The position numbers and the translations under genes were made by a program. The notes beneath the pieces are model-generated. The model had not been told where the DNA came from. It saw only the letters and a program-made list of their open reading frames with translations, and did not search any database. From assembly GCF_000004075.3 (NCBI RefSeq), contig NC_026657.2, forward strand, positions 36,814,732 to 36,878,731: a DNA stretch of 64,000 nt. The letters are read 5' to 3'. Source of the DNA: Cucumis sativus. Taxonomy: Eukaryota; Streptophyta; Magnoliopsida; Cucurbitales; Cucurbitaceae. Below are positions 1 through 11,341 of this stretch, in pieces (positions within the stretch are counted from its first letter, which is position 1; each line of letters starts with the position of its first letter).

Positions 1-1481
1 TCACTATATTTCTGACTAGGAACAAGACCTATCACAAGAATATTTTTTTTAGTGGGACGATAGCTTTGAAAAGACAGATTGCTAACCTCTTAGGCTAAGC
101 CATTAACCTCCATTGCCTAGAAACTCATTCTCCGCTAGAACCATACCTCTAGTTTAGAGCTTTATATCTTAAACTTCATGACTCAAATGAAAATACTTCC
201 TTCTACAAAGTTGTGTCAAATTAACTTGAATTTCTTGCCTCAAAATTTCAGTTTCATATTCTAATAGATGAACTCTACAACCCTTTGGAAGTCCACCTTG
301 TTCAAAATCACCTAAATTCTTACCTTCCTCACATGTTTCAACTCAAGCTCACACTTCCCTTTCTCAAATTCGTCCAACATCCCAATTTAAAAAATAGAAC
401 TAATTTTTTTTATCTTTTGAGACTTATTTTAGCCAAAACGCACGAGTGGCTTGGGAGAAATCTTCATCCAAAGTGACCTATTTATATTAAAAATTGCATG
501 AAACTTTATTGGCACCTTCTTCAGCCGAAATTTAACTGATGCATGCACTTGACACCTGGAATCCACTTGACCGACTCCACCTCTTCATTATCTCACCTAA
601 CCAAAATGTCAAAGTCTCAAGAACAAACGAAAACGCCTTGCCAAACTAACCTCTCTTGCCTTATCGCAAACCTCCAAATGCATTGTCATGCCTTCCTCGC
701 CTAGCCTTTCATCGTCAATAAGCTAACCTTTAAGGAGTCCTTCTTGCCAAGCATAATGCATAGATAACCTCTCAAGGTATCCTTCTAGCCTAGTCTTTAG
801 CAAAACACCCATGCTTTAGAGGTTTTACTTGATCTTCTCGACCACACATCACAACGCAAGATAACCTCCAACTTTTCCTCTCTTGCCGCCTAGCATGCTC
901 TCTTCTCGTCCAAGGTAACCTCTTTAGAGGTTCTCACACCACTCTTCTCGCCTAGGCCACCTCCAAACATCTAACCAATCTTGAAATAACCTCTTTATAC
1001 ATTTTGGTCGCCAACAACAAACCTCTAAAGGCCTATTCTATTGCCAAAACGCCAACTTCCATACTCAGCCAAAATTTCAAACTTTTCTTTATCTTAAACA
1101 CATTTTCTTATCTTTACCAAGTCTTAACAAATTCCAATGGTCTTAGAAAGTTTTGGGTTTCACAAAAAGAACGGGTATTTTTGTGGGTATGGAGAAAGAA
1201 GAAAGGAAGTTTGGGGAAAAAAAGAAGGGAAATATTTTTTGAGAAAAGGGAGAAAAGAAAAATAGATATTTTATGACATTTAAAAAAATGTCAAGTAAAT
1301 AAAACTAGTCTTGACGCTTTTAACCTATCGAGTATTGCAAACTTTTGAAAAATTATGGATTTTTCTTTTTGTTTTTTTGTTACTCAACATTTTTTCATTC
1401 TACCTAACATTTTTTTTTATTAGAAATGTCAAGTATTTATAAATTGTAACCATCAATTAAAGTGTTTTTTTTGTAGTAGTG
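1..1481. mobile_element. CACTA (En/Spm-like) transposon flank, incomplete in window
   Basis: The stretch ends at 1481 with a terminus whose reverse complement begins CACTACTACAAAA, as in CACTA elements. Upstream, about a dozen AACCTC/AACCTCT-type motifs occur within roughly 1 kb (near 82, 101, 645, 666, 765, 861, 923, 983 and 1019), with nearby inverted forms such as TTTAGAGGTT. Dense short subterminal motifs that bind the element's own protein are a known hallmark of this superfamily. No transposase reading frame is visible and the other terminus is not in the window. The flank beyond 1481 is an LTR fossil, so this looks like a nested insertion. The family call is inference. Confidence 0.5.
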
Positions 1482-2412
1482 CTTGGGGCAATTTCGTCAG
1501 TCTTGATTGAGATTCTTTATTTACACGAGCTCGGATTGATGAAATTGTTGAAATTCATCAAACGAAACCACTTGCATTAACTTAAAATCTAGTTCTGAAA
1601 TAGAAATATTTATTGCGACAGAAAGTTGTTTTAAAAGCATGAGTTGAAATACAATGGTTTTAAAGAAAAACCATGGTACTCTATATACCGAGTTCTTGAC
1701 GGTCAATGTGCACAGTCAGGGATATAGGGCTAAGTTGACCACTTATCCGCTACCACCGAGTCCAAGCAAGAAGTAAAAATCAAAGGTGTTCTGCTATCTT
1801 GACCGAGTTTTTATTTTTTATGAATAGCATGACCAAAGGTGATCTACTAGTTTGATCGAAGTTTGACAGGATAGTAAGAGAAGGTGCTTTGCTATCTTGA
1901 CTGAGTTTTTCTGGTTATAAAGTATACTGAGACAAAAGTGTATGTTTAAGATTGTATGTTTATGAATGGTTTATGAAAAGATTAAATTGTATTGTTTTAA
2001 AGTATATGTTTTACAAAATCATCACTCACCTGGCTTTTTAGCTCACAATTTCCAAATGTTTTTCACTATTTTCAGGTACATATTGTGGATCTCTCCGTGC
2101 TAAACATGCATATTGCTACCACACCAACTTAGTTTTCATGCAAGGATATTTTCTTGTTTTAAGTTGTTTTTATAATTGTTCAAATATTCATATATTCGAG
2201 TTAATTCAATTTTCATGTTAAATTTTATAAAGATATTCATACGAGCTACACAACGGTTTACAATATTTCAAGTTTAAAATCTTTCGTTATTAAAATGTTT
2301 CATGTATTTATGACAAGGGTAAGTTGAGGTTGTTTCGAAGGCGAACGACTTTGGTTGGCTTCACGCCACGTCTCAGGACGAGCAAGCAGATGCCCAGGGC
2401 GGGGTGTGACAC
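1482..2412 (+). mobile_element. Ty3/gypsy-type LTR fossil
   Basis: The segment ends near 2412 with GGGCGGGGTGTGACA, a very common 3' end of plant gypsy LTRs. Internally it carries phrases typical of such LTRs, for example a run of near-repeats 'gctatcttgaccgag' around 1790-1910 and a CAGGTAC-type stretch near 2073. There is no coding region. It looks like a solo or truncated LTR whose 5' part is interrupted by the CACTA-like element ending at 1481. It appears old and broken. Confidence 0.5.
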
Positions 2413-3833
2413 AACTCCTCCAAGCATCTCTGGATATATGTGCATTAATTTCTTCTCATTGTCTTTGTTTTTTTTTTTTCACAAGACAAATATGTTTTTC
2501 TCAAGAAGGAATTGCTGTTTTTTACACATTTTTTTTCTTGTGTATTTGTTATTTTCATTGTTTTCTCAATTTGAAGCCATTAGGAAATTTGGTTAAGTAT
2601 GAAAACCAGCCTATATTGTTGATCCTAAAGCAAAGGGTTAATTTGGATAGAAGGTGGAAGAAAAGATCAATGCTTATTTATCTAAGTATGAAAAATGAAT
2701 CTACGTTAATCATTAAACTCTAAGTTAATTTGGCTTAAGTGTAAAGATCGTTCATAAGATCAACTGCAAAGGTGAATATTTATTTAGCTAAGTATAAAAT
2801 TGAGAAAATTAAAGATGTTTTAACGGGGAGGTCGGCCCTCGAAGAATGGAGGGGGAGTTTTCCCCATTTCCATTTTTTTTTCTTAATTTATTTCTTTTTC
2901 TTGTTCTTTTTAAATAAAATGATGTTTTAATAATTTAATATTTTATGCATATTTCTATTGAATATCTATATATAGTTTATGCCTTCACAAATTTTGCCAA
3001 GGAAATCGATCTATAGTATTGACTATTAAGACACTGTGCCTAAGTATGAAGGTCAATTCTATGATAGTAAAATTATCTCTTAGTGTTATACCTTTAAACA
3101 ATGCTTGGATCACTGATAAAATAGATCAAATGATTCGTAACAAGTTAATTAATTACGTAATGAAATTAACAAAGCAAACAACTATTATGAAATCTATTTC
3201 TATATATTTGTGAGGACGCATAGCATTTGAGTTAAGCTAAATAATACATTATGACTTCTATACTCTCTAGTTATTTCTAAACCAGTATTAGTGGCAAAGT
3301 TACACTCATCCCAGTTTTCCTACTTTGGAGCATATTGATTTGATTATCTCCAAAAAAAAAAAATACTTTTTCACATTTGATACCAAATTTCGACATAAAA
3401 AACGTTAATATATATATATATATATGTTAGCATACAACAATGTGAACATTTTAAAATTAGCTTCTAGTATATAAAAAAGAAAAAAAGAGTGTAAAAAGAT
3501 GGATAAATTTTGGATTTGGTAAGGTAATGGCATACATTTGCAAATTGGGTAGGGAAAAGAGGCCAATAAAAGAAAGGGCCGTTGGTGTTGTCACTAAAAT
3601 CGTGGCCTCAACTACGAGACCTACGCGTAAGGACCACCTTACAAAAAAACCCCAAAACACTCTTCCCTTTCTCCTTCCTTCTTTTCCCCCTCTCCATATG
3701 ATTTTACCATCGCTTTTCTAACTTAACAACGAACCCTATCCCCCCCACCCTTCTCCACCGGGGAGGACAGGGCCCACCCACCCGCTCCCCATTTTGATCA
3801 TCATCATCTTCTTCTTCTTCTTCTTCTTCCTCC
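2413..3833. other. Intergenic, low complexity; promoter and 5' leader of the DUF620 gene
   Basis: No gene is seen up to about 3450. There is a (TA)n run at 3409-3424. From about 3600 the sequence becomes pyrimidine-rich and leader-like. It ends in a (TCA)n/(CTT)n microsatellite at about 3797-3832 directly before the DUF620 start codon. Open frames of 60-120 codons here have no recognisable domain. Confidence 0.6.
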
Positions 3834-5564
3834 ATGAGGAAACTCTGTCCTAATTTCGACAAAGAAAATGGCCTCGAAACCGTTCTTGAAGTCCCCATTC
3901 CTGAAGAAATGTTCACCAACATGGGCACCAACGCCGCTCTCCGTTGGCAAAATCTCCGTGCCTTAATGAAAGCTCAATCCACCGCCGATTCTCTCAACAA
4001 ATCTTCCTCTCATCTCTCCGCTGCTTCCAATAACGAATTCATGGCTCTTCTCAAACTCGTAGGATCTCCATTAATCCCTTTCCAAGTCCATCTCGACCTC
4101 ACCTTCAATTGCTCTTTGCGTGATTATTCCATCGTAAGCGCGCTCCTCTCATATTTTTTTCAAAGTCGTTGAAATTGAATCGAGTCCAATCTTAATGATG
4201 TAATGTTCGTTTCTGTAGGAGGCGTCGACGGCGAAGTATATTGTGCAGCAATATGTGGCGGCGACGGGAGGACAAGCGGCGTTGAACTCAGTGAATAGTA
4301 TGTATGCGGTTGGACAAGTGAAAATGGTGGGATCGGCGATGCAACAAGGGGAAGATAGTGTACAGGCGAGGGGGAAATGTGAGGTTGGGGGATTTGTGTT
4401 GTGGCAGAAGAATCCAGACCTTTGGTACCTTGAGCTTGTGGTGTCTGGTTATAAGGTTAGTGCCGGAAGCAACGGCAAGGTGGCTTGGAATCAGTCTTCT
4501 TCGCAGCCTTGTCATGCTAATAAAGGTCCTCCCAGACCTCTCCGCCGCTTCTTTCAGGTGATCTTTCTTTTCTTTACCGGCGACGGTGGCATGTTTAAAC
4601 TTATTTCATTGAATTTTTGTTGCTTTCGAATTCGGGTATGATTTGGCAAATTTTTGTGTTGGTGTTAACTTCCGTATTTGAATCTGTCGAGAGAAAAGCA
4701 AAAAGTATTCCAACCTTTTAGTTTGGTTAGGTTTAACTTTTTACTTCATGAATTTTAAAACTAGTTATTATTCGAATTATATTTTTACATAATAAACTAA
4801 AATATTTACACAAATATTATCAGTAGATGAAAGTTTACGTGTAATCTTTCTATCAATAAAATTAAATGTATAAACAACATTTTGCCCCAAAAAAGTCTTC
4901 ATTTACTTCTAACATAAATTCATGAAAACAAACTAGATTGAATATTTTTAAAATTAAATTTTGACCAAAAGAAAAAAGACAAAAAATAACATATATTATA
5001 TGATTAATTAAGTTTTTGTGTATTTTCAATTTTGGGGAAAAAAAACAGGGATTAGACCCACGGTACACAGCGAATTTGTTCGAAGACGCCGTATGCATTG
5101 GAGAGAAAACCATAAGCAAAGAAGACTGTTTCATTCTAAAACTAGAGACGGCAGCAGAATTGCTTAAATCACAAAGCACGCCCCACGTCGAGATCATTCA
5201 CCACACAATTTGGGGTTACTTCAGCCAGAGAACCGGCCTCCTTGTCCAATTTGAGGACACCAAGCTCGTCAGAATGAAAGCTGGCAAGCGAAACGACAGT
5301 GTTTTTTGGGAGACCAGCATTGCTTCCACCATCGAGGATTATCGATACGTCGACAACATTAACATTGCGCATGGTGGTCGGACGACGGCCAGGCTGCATC
5401 GGTACGGTGAAACGCTGAACCACCGGAGGAAAATAGAGGAGAGTTGGAGAATTGAAGAGGTTGATTTTAATATTTGTGGTTTGTCGATGGATTGCTTCTT
5501 GCCTCCAGCGGATATGAAGAGGGATCCATCCGACGTCGGAGAACAAGAGGCGGGAGAGAGCTAA
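3834..5564 (+). CDS. DUF620 family protein
   Basis: This is a plant-specific DUF620 protein; its biochemical role is not established. Three exons are inferred: 3834-4133, 4219-4557 and 5049-5564, giving 384 residues. Splice sites are ATC|GTAAGC, CTGTAG|GAGGCG, TTTCAG|GTGATC and AACAG|GGATTA, and all junctions are in phase 0. The N-terminus MRKLCPNFDKENGLETVLEV is the family's characteristic opening and fixes the start codon. The middle part carries the conserved tract around GKVAWNQSSSQ (near residue 190), and the third exon has the conserved GLDPRYTANLFEDA block. Length matches the family (about 380-400). No signal peptide or membrane segment is seen. The 5' leader carries a CTT microsatellite. 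The family call is strong and the function is unknown. Confidence 0.9.
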
Positions 5565-7600
5565 CTATTGTTAGATTTAGTTCTTTTTCTTTTTTACACC
5601 TTAAACACGATCAAATTTCAATAATATACAACACATGTAAATATAGGAGGATTTGACACTTTTTTCCCTTCACACCAATGCTTCAAACTTTTTAATACAA
5701 TACACCATCAAGATTTGTAGATCCACAAATTTAAGGATTTTTTATTTTTCGTTTTTTCTCTTCATACATTCGAGGGTTTTTTAAGAAAAAAAAAATCAAT
5801 TATAATGAATTAGAATTTTCTAAAGCAAAAACATTAATAAATAAAAGTACATATATTGTTTGAGTTAAGTTCATATTACCCTTAAGTCATCTAAATGATG
5901 TATAACATGATCGTGATAAAAGATGAGTTTTTCCGTAACTAAAAATTTATCCTATCATCTAAACACTTTCCTTTTTTTTCACTTTTATTAAGTTTAGGAA
6001 GAAAAAAAATCAAAGTTAGAAAGGTGTTTTGTACACAAATTGTAAAATTCAACCACATTGTTTTCGTAATTTAACCACTGAAATTTAGGTACTTTTTCTA
6101 GCATTATGGGTATTGACCATAATTATAAACTAAAATAAAAATAATGACATTTTTTCTTGTGAAGATGGTATGACCATGACACTATATGTTAAGATGGCTC
6201 ACTAATTCTAATTCATTGTGTATTTGTTTGTCTTTATTTCATTTTCATATTTATTGGCCCACTTTATTAAGGCTCATATACATATTCTAATTTAGTGTGC
6301 ATTTGTGTCTTTAGTTTTTTTTTTTTAACTACTCATTATTTATCTAGTGAGAATCTAATTATTTGTTTATTTTAATATTAGAATAATTATTTATTTTTCT
6401 GTCTTAATTTTAATTTTAAAATATGAAGTACAATAATTGTAGTATGAAATATAATATAATGATTGTTGATCGAAGTAATTTAACTTCATTTGTGATTTTT
6501 TTTTTACTTTCTTCGACATATTATGGAAATGAGTCTTAATTGTTATCTCAACCCATGTTACCTCTATATTTTGGGATTAAGCCTTTTTCACTAGTGTCTA
6601 TCTCATGAACCGTTTACCTTTTGTTTATCATCTTCACTTTTAATGCTATTTGGTTCGTTAAGATTGATTGGTTAATGTTTCTATTATTAATGTACCAAAT
6701 ACAATATACTTTATTAATTGAAGTACAACAATGTAGACACTATACCTTCTTATCTTTTTCTCGTTCTTCCTCTTGTTCTTCATTAGTTGGTTTCACAACT
6801 TTTCTTCTGCTAGCTTACACATGTTTGTTTTGGGTTTCAATTACAATGTATTGCTTAAAAATCAGTTTAAAAAAAAGATGGATTACCAAGCTTTTCATCA
6901 TTGGTTTTTTCTACACAACATTCTCCTCTTTTTTAGGTTCATCTTCATTCTTCCCCTCTTCTATGAAGTTTTAAGATTGTCCGTGATTCTAGGATAATTT
7001 GTAGATTCAAAGTACAATGTTAAAAAAAATATTTTAGATTTGTCTTAATCTTCATCGTCTTTCTTCACCTATTCCTTTGTGCAAGTTTTTTTTATTCCTT
7101 CCATCTTCCTTTTCTCTTCTTCTACAATTTTTTATGATTTTTTTCAATTTGGTTGTTTAGATCATGTGACAAATATAAAATATAGTTAAATCTTGAGATA
7201 TTGACAACCCATCAAATCTAAACGCTCGTCTTTTAAAAAATTATTAAAAAAATAATTTTGATTTAGATTTGATCATAGATTTGGAAAGCTAAATCAAAAT
7301 GTAAACTATTGTTTTTCAAATAGTAAAATATCGTTTTTCAAATATATTACTCACAGAACCTCAATTAATCGAAAAAATCAAATATATTACTCATTGCACG
7401 TCAATTAATTTTTTTAAATATCTTATTGTGGATACGTGTATTTTTTTCGTTTTCAAAATTGTGGTTGTAAAATATTTTTTCAAAGACTCTAAATTATAAT
7501 TCAAAATATATACGCATTTTGAAACCTACCTCCCAAATAAGATAAAGAAAGAAAAATTATAAGGGAAAGGAAATTAAAATAGCGCGGCTGTCTTGTACTC
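5565..7600. other. Intergenic AT-rich spacer
   Basis: About 2 kb of T/A-rich DNA between the DUF620 gene and the snoRNA promoter. Short open frames (for example 6621-6974) are hydrophobic translations of T-rich DNA and show no family. No gene is supported. Confidence 0.6.
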
Positions 7601-7608
7601 CAAAATCC

Positions 7609-7638
7609 AAACCCTAAATCCTCCGAATGCTATAAATA
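7609..7638 (+). promoter_or_regulatory. telo-box and TATA box of the snoRNA transcription unit
   Basis: AAACCCTAA (telo-box) at 7609-7617 is followed 14 bases later by TATAAATA at 7631-7638. Telo-box plus TATA is the known promoter arrangement of plant snoRNA and ribosome-biogenesis genes. Transcription should start about 30 bases downstream (near 7665), giving a precursor leader of roughly 400 bases before the first snoRNA. No long reading frame follows, so a non-coding precursor is likely. Confidence 0.6.
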
Positions 7639-8080
7639 CAAGCGTCCACACTCCTCTTTCAGCCCCAGCCGTCTCTAATCAAATCCTATTTCATTTCCTT
7701 TCTTTCTTTTTCGCATAATCGTCTAATTTTCTTCATTCTACCGTCTTTCGAAATTTTAAACCCTAATTCAATTTCTCCACTTTCCTTCGATTTTGTCTGT
7801 AGGTTTTAATCGAGCGTCTGTTTTCTGTTCTACGACTGGTTTTTGTTTACTGATTGTTGCAGTTTTCTTTTTCGATTGATCTAAATGCTTCTGTTTACCC
7901 TCGTCTTGACATCGTTATTAACAGATCAAGGGGATAAAGCAGATGCAAATATCTAAAGGTTGGCTTACCAGCCCATTTCATATTTCATCTTTGTCTTGGA
8001 GTCAAATGGACCTACCGAAATTTACGTAATCTTTGATTGTCGTTTGTTTTTTTGATTTTTTTTAATGTCTTCTTCCTTAT

Positions 8081-8169
8081 AATGGCAAATGATGAACACC
8101 TTATTACCGCTTATTGATATACTGAAGCTCTGTGCTGACTCAAAACTCCGCTTATTATCTGATGCCATT
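8081..8169 (+). ncRNA. Box C/D snoRNA, dual guide predicted for 25S rRNA U44 and U48
   Basis: Terminal stem AATGGCA (8081-8087) pairs perfectly with TGCCATT (8163-8169). Box C is ATGATGA at 8089-8095, box D is CTGA at 8159-8162 and an internal D' CTGA lies at 8122-8125. The guide before D contains CTCCGCTTATT, complementary to AATAAGCGGAG near the 5' end of 25S rRNA. The guide before D' contains CCGCTTATTGATAT, complementary to ATATCAATAAGCGG in the same place. By the box D plus five rule these aim at two uridines four bases apart; counting from the remembered plant 25S 5' end these are U44 and U48. The C' box is degenerate. Function is 2'-O-methylation with fibrillarin in the nucleolus. Confidence 0.85.
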
Positions 8170-8255
8170 AATGTTTTTGTTCTTTCGTTGTTCTTCCAGT
8201 TTCTTTTGGTATTTTTCTGTGATTTATTATTTTTTGGTAGTTTAATACTAATCAA

Positions 8256-8341
8256 GGCAGGCAAATGATGTAGACAAATTCTTATCCTACACGCTGAAGT
8301 AAATGTAGACTATAACTCCGCTTATTATCTGATGCTTTGCC
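8256..8341 (+). ncRNA. Box C/D snoRNA paralogue, guides for 25S U48 and a second 25S site
   Basis: Box C-like ATGATGT at 8265-8271, D' CTGA at 8294-8297 and D CTGA at 8329-8332. A GGCA.../...TTGCC closing stem flanks the boxes. The last 14 bases before D are the same as in the upstream copy, so the predicted target is again 25S U48. The D' guide differs: CTTATCCTACAC is complementary to GTGTAGGATAAG, a segment remembered from the 3' half of plant 25S rRNA, aiming at the U of GTGU. Sharing one guide while differing in the other suggests local duplication and divergence. Spacing from the first copy is about 90 bases, as in a polycistronic precursor. Confidence 0.8.
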
Positions 8342-9292
8342 ACTTTTTAAGAATTTAACTTCGATTATTTACTGTTCAGAAACTAAAATTTCTCTTTCTC
8401 AATGATGATTCTTAATTGTTTCTCTTTATTCTCATTCATCTTTGGATTGCATGACCAATGAAGAGAAATAGCAGACGGGCGGTCTGAAATGATGCCGTGT
8501 TGATTGTCTGCAACTCCCATTTTCATGGGTTCCTGAGGATGATTAGAGCAATCCTAAATATGGTTCTGTTTTTTTTTTGTGTGTGTGTGGATTTTAGGGT
8601 AATAATTTGAAGTGCCAGTGAGAGTGAATAAATTGATTTAAATTCATTGTTCGTTTTTGCTATGATGAAGTTTTGCCTAAATTATGTCTGGACATATGAT
8701 ATTTGTCTGTGATTAGCTGGTGCATACTTCTGAGCTACTTCTGTGATAGTTCCTCATTTTGTATATGTATGGGGAATCATGATCATCTTCTACCGCGTTA
8801 ATTTGTGGGTTTTAAGTACCGATTATGTTCATAGTAGCTATCCAGAGATTGTTGTTGGGGGTTTTATTCTTCTGATTGAAAGGCAATTGTAGTGGATTTG
8901 ATTTCTTTTACACGGTTAGTTCAGATCTTAAGAACTACAGGGGTTTCCTAAGAAACAAAACGAAGTAAACTCCAACTAATTCTTAATAATCTCTTTAATT
9001 TGTTAAATGCGAAAACATTCTTATAATCCTTAGGGAATTTCATTTTAAAACTGTGTAAAGTGTCATACTAAAATGTTGTAGGGGATGAAATCCTGTAAAG
9101 GCTGACCACACAACTGCAAAGACACTTCAATATCATATGGTATCTATTTACCCAAATTAGAACGCCTTTTTTTCCGTTAACGAAATCCGATTTTGTAAAC
9201 TTAATCTTAATTTTTGAAATTTCTCAGTTTTTGGTTGTTTTATAAGATAGTATACAGTTACATTAACGTATTCAGTGTCAACAAACTCCATC
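8342..9292. other. Downstream part of the snoRNA region and spacer
   Basis: No coding sequence is supported. Two weaker C/D-like segments are seen near 8388-8470 and 8484-8540. The first has a 9-bp flanking stem (ATTTCTCTT/AAGAGAAAT) and ATGATGA but no CTGA box D. The second has AATGATG and CTGA but contains its own hairpin. Neither is annotated as a gene. A GT-rich run lies near 8579-8590. Confidence 0.4.
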
Positions 9293-9297
9293 TAATT

Positions 9298-11336
9298 TGT
9301 TATAACGAAGTAAAGATAATAGATGTTAAAAAGCAGGATCAAAAGAATGAAAGTGAAAGTAAAATGAACATTTGGGATATAATTTTGGATTCCATTGGAG
9401 GTGATATTATAGAAATGGGACTCATGCCTATAGAGATTGAAGATACTAAGAAACAAGTTCAAAAGGTAATGACTTATCACAAGGTAATGACTTATCACAA
9501 GTGATATGAAGAGAATTGTGCTAAAATAATAGTAATTTCATTCTTATCATTTGAGTAATTATCATTCTAGGTTCACTTTTGTGGTTGTGGAAGGGAGTCA
9601 CTTCCTATGAAATTCTGGAAAAAATCTTTAGAGCATTCACTAAATAGGATAAGTGTGTAGAAGCCGTGTAAAAGAAATTCAGCACTTTAAAATTTAGAGA
9701 AAAACATTTAAACATGTTTTTATAAGAAAATAAAACTGATCTATGGAGTTCTCCTTCTTATTGTCAATATAAAAACAACGTAGAGTTTGTGGAGCTTCTG
9801 TCATTTTTTTTGTTTTGTTAAAGAAAGATTTTCTATTTGGAACCAATAGATTGTAAAAACATACGGAGAAAAGATTGCTCACCGCTTCGGTATCTTAACA
9901 AAAAAAATAACTTTGTATCTTAACAAAAAAAACTTTCCCCTCTCCCTCACGTAGAATAACTCTGAAAGAGTTATTCTTTTATTTAAATTTATTTAATATA
10001 AACTAAATATAACTTTAAAGTATGTTATATCTTATATAATACTAACTTTATATTATATCATACATAATATAATCAATGGTTTAGATCGTCTCATATGATT
10101 TATAGTTCTAATATGAGTCGAATTCATATTAATTTTAATCTATAGTTTGTTTATGTTTTATTCATATTATTATTATTTGAATTGTATTCAAATATTACAT
10201 TTTCTTATAAAAACTTTATATTATAATGTATCATGTACATTATATTAATTGTATCGTATACAATTTATTTCCTTTAATCAATTTGAATGATTCAAATTAA
10301 ACGAAAGTAAATTTGATTCTTATTTATCCTTATTGAGCTAACAAGGGGATCTTAGGAACCTACAGAATAAAACTCCATTGATGTGAGACTAATTAATTAA
10401 CTATCAATCATTTTACTAAGACCAATAGTTGCACTCTTCTTAGTGTAGATATAATTGTGTCCATTAGATATAATCAATCAATAGTGCAAATACCCTTCAC
10501 AAATTACTCATAAGTACTACTAAACCAAAAATTATTGTTTTTTCCATGTAGTTACATCTAACTCCTTAAGGATCACCAATTTCACTAATTAACAATAGTT
10601 ATAGTTTCATTTATAATTGAACTATTCTTGGGCTAAGAGAGGGTGTGACGCCACATTGTTTAAGCCTTGGAATCGGCCCTTAAGAAAGTAGTTTCTCTAC
10701 TTAAGGGTGTGGTGCCACATTGTTTTTAAGCCTTGGAATCGGCCCTTAAGAAAGTAGTTTCTCTACTTATTCTATCTATAGATAATGAGTGAATTCCTTC
10801 TTGTGTAGTGTTTTCAGCTCCATAATCAGATGAATCCCTATAATGGTAGGCTTATTGAGTCGACAATATAGACCACTCTCATCCATGCAAATCAAAAGAT
10901 TGCCTTCATCGGCAGGAGTTCACAACTCACTCAAGATTTAGGTTAAGTCACTTATAGTCATCTTGATGAAATGTAGTCTCAACTAGTAACGTTGTTAATA
11001 AAAGAGACTATTTATTTCATGATTCGGTTTTATACAAACTCTTTGTATAGAATACTCATACTCGACATGAATGATTATGATTAAATTATTTGTAGCACTT
11101 TAAAACAATTGTAACAACTACGAAACATGTCGTATTCGTAGTGTCATCACCTCATCCTGTCTACCACATACCATTTAGGTTATCACTTAAACATGATCCA
11201 CTTGTATGTCTCTACATACATGTTTAGGTTACAAGAGATAACCTTGGATGTTAGTATATTAGATAAATAAAATGTTTGTATAATATATACAATTACAAAC
11301 TACAATACCATAAGATTTAGGGCATCAATCCCAACA
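9298..11336 (-). mobile_element. Ty1/copia-type LTR fossil, probably solo
   Basis: On the minus strand the unit begins TGTTGGGATTGATGCCCTAA at 11336, a typical copia LTR start. A plausible other end is at 9298 (TGTTATAACG on the plus strand). Both sides are flanked by TAATT (9293-9297 and 11337-11341), which would be the 5-bp target duplication. No primer-binding site, polypurine tract or gag-pol lies next to either end, so a solo LTR fits. It carries an internal 64-bp tandem duplication. Moderate age is likely given the intact ends; the far boundary is less certain. Confidence 0.5.
10641..10769. repeat. 64-bp tandem duplication inside the copia LTR
   Basis: Two head-to-tail copies start at 10641 and 10705. 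They share CCTTGGAATCGGCCCTTAAG and the following stretch to CTCTACTTA, with only a few differences at the left of each copy (GTGACG versus GTGGTG). Near-identity implies a recent duplication within the LTR. Confidence 0.85.
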
Positions 11337-11341
11337 TAATT

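Noticed and set aside
2324-2723. Overlapping plus-strand frames after the gypsy LTR
   Set aside because: They start inside the LTR end and continue into T-rich DNA; no protein family is recognisable.
6621-6997. Hydrophobic frames that look like membrane proteins
   Set aside because: They are translations of T-rich spacer DNA; codon use and composition do not differ from the surroundings.
8388-8470. Third C/D snoRNA candidate with a 9-bp flanking stem
   Set aside because: Box C-like ATGATGA is present but no CTGA box D precedes the 3' stem, and no rRNA match was recognised.
8484-8540. Fourth C/D snoRNA candidate
   Set aside because: AATGATG and CTGA are present, but the guide region folds on itself (CCCATTTTCATGGG) and has no recognised target.
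9214-9504. Frame of 96 codons ending in a short repeat (KVMTYHK twice)
   Set aside because: It overlaps the LTR end and has no domain; the repeat is an 18-bp DNA duplication.
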